Below, piece after piece: positions 51,768 to 52,160 of a DNA stretch of 52,160 nt (the first letter of the stretch is position 1; each line of letters begins with the position of its first letter). This stretch comes from Bacillus sp. 522_BSPC. GTDB taxonomy: Bacteria; Bacillota; Bacilli; Bacillales; Cytobacillaceae. The stretch lies in assembly GCF_001076885.1 (NCBI RefSeq), contig NZ_JVDT01000170.1:1-52160 (forward strand). Reading direction: 5' to 3'. The notes under the pieces are model-generated. The model saw only the letters and a list, made by a program, of their open reading frames with translations, had not been told where the DNA came from and did not search any database. Both the position numbers and the translations under genes were made by a program.

Positions 51768-52145
51768 GGCTGGGACATAAACATTTCAGTTAGCAACAAA
51801 GTCGAACAATTATGCGATTAACATGCATAATTGTTCGTTTTTCGTTTTAGAACAAGGTTTTAAAACAAAGTGAAATGGAGCGGAGGACGCTCGACTCCTA
51901 CGGGAGATGCGAGAAAGTCCGAGACCCTGCAGGAGTGTGAGCTGTGAAGCGGCTCGGCGCTCGCCCCGGTGAGTCGTGCGGTAAGCCTCGGAAAACAAAA
52001 ACCTACACTAAGTTAGAATGGTTTGCTAACTAATGATTCACCAGGTAATATACTTTTTCAGTGGCCTCGCAGTGAGGAGGCTCAGCTTCCTCCCCGGCGC
52101 ATCGTGCGTCTGTAGAGCAATGGAACGACTTAGTTTTTACACTTA
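51768..52145. repeat. Dispersed Bacillaceae repeat element, copy B (runs toward window end)
   Basis: Begins with GGAGGCTGGGACATAA after the malA stop, followed by a hairpin CGAACAATTATGC (51803-51815) / GCATAATTGTTCG (51825-51837) ending in TTTTTCGTTTT, which can act as the operon terminator. The GC-rich blocks shared with copy A follow (AGTGAAATGGAGCGGAGGAC from ~51871; AGGAGGCTCAGCTTCCTCCC from ~52075; GCGCATCGTGCGTC), with an extra ~130-bp segment between. The right end is beyond the window. Confidence 0.78.
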
Positions 52146-52160
52146 ACTATATTTAAAAAC

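Overview
This is a stretch of AT-rich Bacillota chromosome, almost certainly from a Bacillaceae member. The dpp-ykf operon has the same gene order as Bacillus subtilis, and there is a tua-type teichuronic acid operon, a sigO/yvrJ/rsoA sigma-factor cassette, strong AGGAGG-type ribosome sites, frequent GTG/TTG starts and dispersed Bacillaceae-type repeats. I cannot assign a species; an environmental Bacillus/Niallia-like lineage is a guess.

Layout. 1-3100: mobile-element debris. It holds the C-terminal end of an IS3-family transposase, a long imperfect hairpin, and a two-gene element (a zinc-ribbon 'insertion element protein' plus a small DNA-binding-like protein) between 12-bp direct repeats. 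3103-13872 (minus strand): a dipeptide/murein-peptide operon, DUF3870-dppA-dppBCD-dppE-ykfA-ykfB-ykfC-ykfD, ending in an extra class A beta-lactamase-like serine hydrolase. 14223-18145: a membrane PAS-GGDEF diguanylate cyclase, the heme enzyme CgoX/HemY and an Rrf2-family regulator. 18178-27050 (minus strand): a tua-like operon, tuaA-B-C-epimerase-E-F-G-H. The slot where B. subtilis has tuaD (UDP-glucose dehydrogenase) holds a sugar-nucleotide epimerase, and a row of PhoP-box-like hexamers lies upstream of tuaA. 27190-27535: a 52-bp minisatellite in which most units carry a small hairpin.

27611-36258: the most notable region. Two divergent operons (apbE-ubiA-ecfA1-ecfA2-ecfT on minus; ndh2-Gx transporter-hepT on plus) closely resemble the flavin-based extracellular electron transfer locus first described in Listeria monocytogenes. 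The intergenic region carries a perfect Fnr/Rex-type palindrome and a second Rex-like site just downstream of a good promoter for ndh2. The shuttle lipoprotein PplA, EetA and a flavin-specific ECF S-component are not in the window.

36337-43208: a sigO-yvrJ-rsoA cassette including a 49-aa YvrJ gene, an unknown protein, a DapA-like aldolase joined to modAB (no modC), a UPF0173 hydrolase, an unidentified structured intergenic element, a TetR remnant, a 41-bp tandem array, and the tRNA hydroxylase trhO. 43558-51754: carbohydrate PTS genes. A IIB/IIC pair without IIA diverges from one RpiR-type regulator; after a DUF3231 gene comes a second RpiR regulator followed by an alpha-glucoside IICB permease and a GH4 6-phospho-alpha-glucosidase, with cre-like sites. 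51768-end: a second copy of the dispersed repeat also present at 18178.

No rRNA, tRNA or CRISPR array was recognised.
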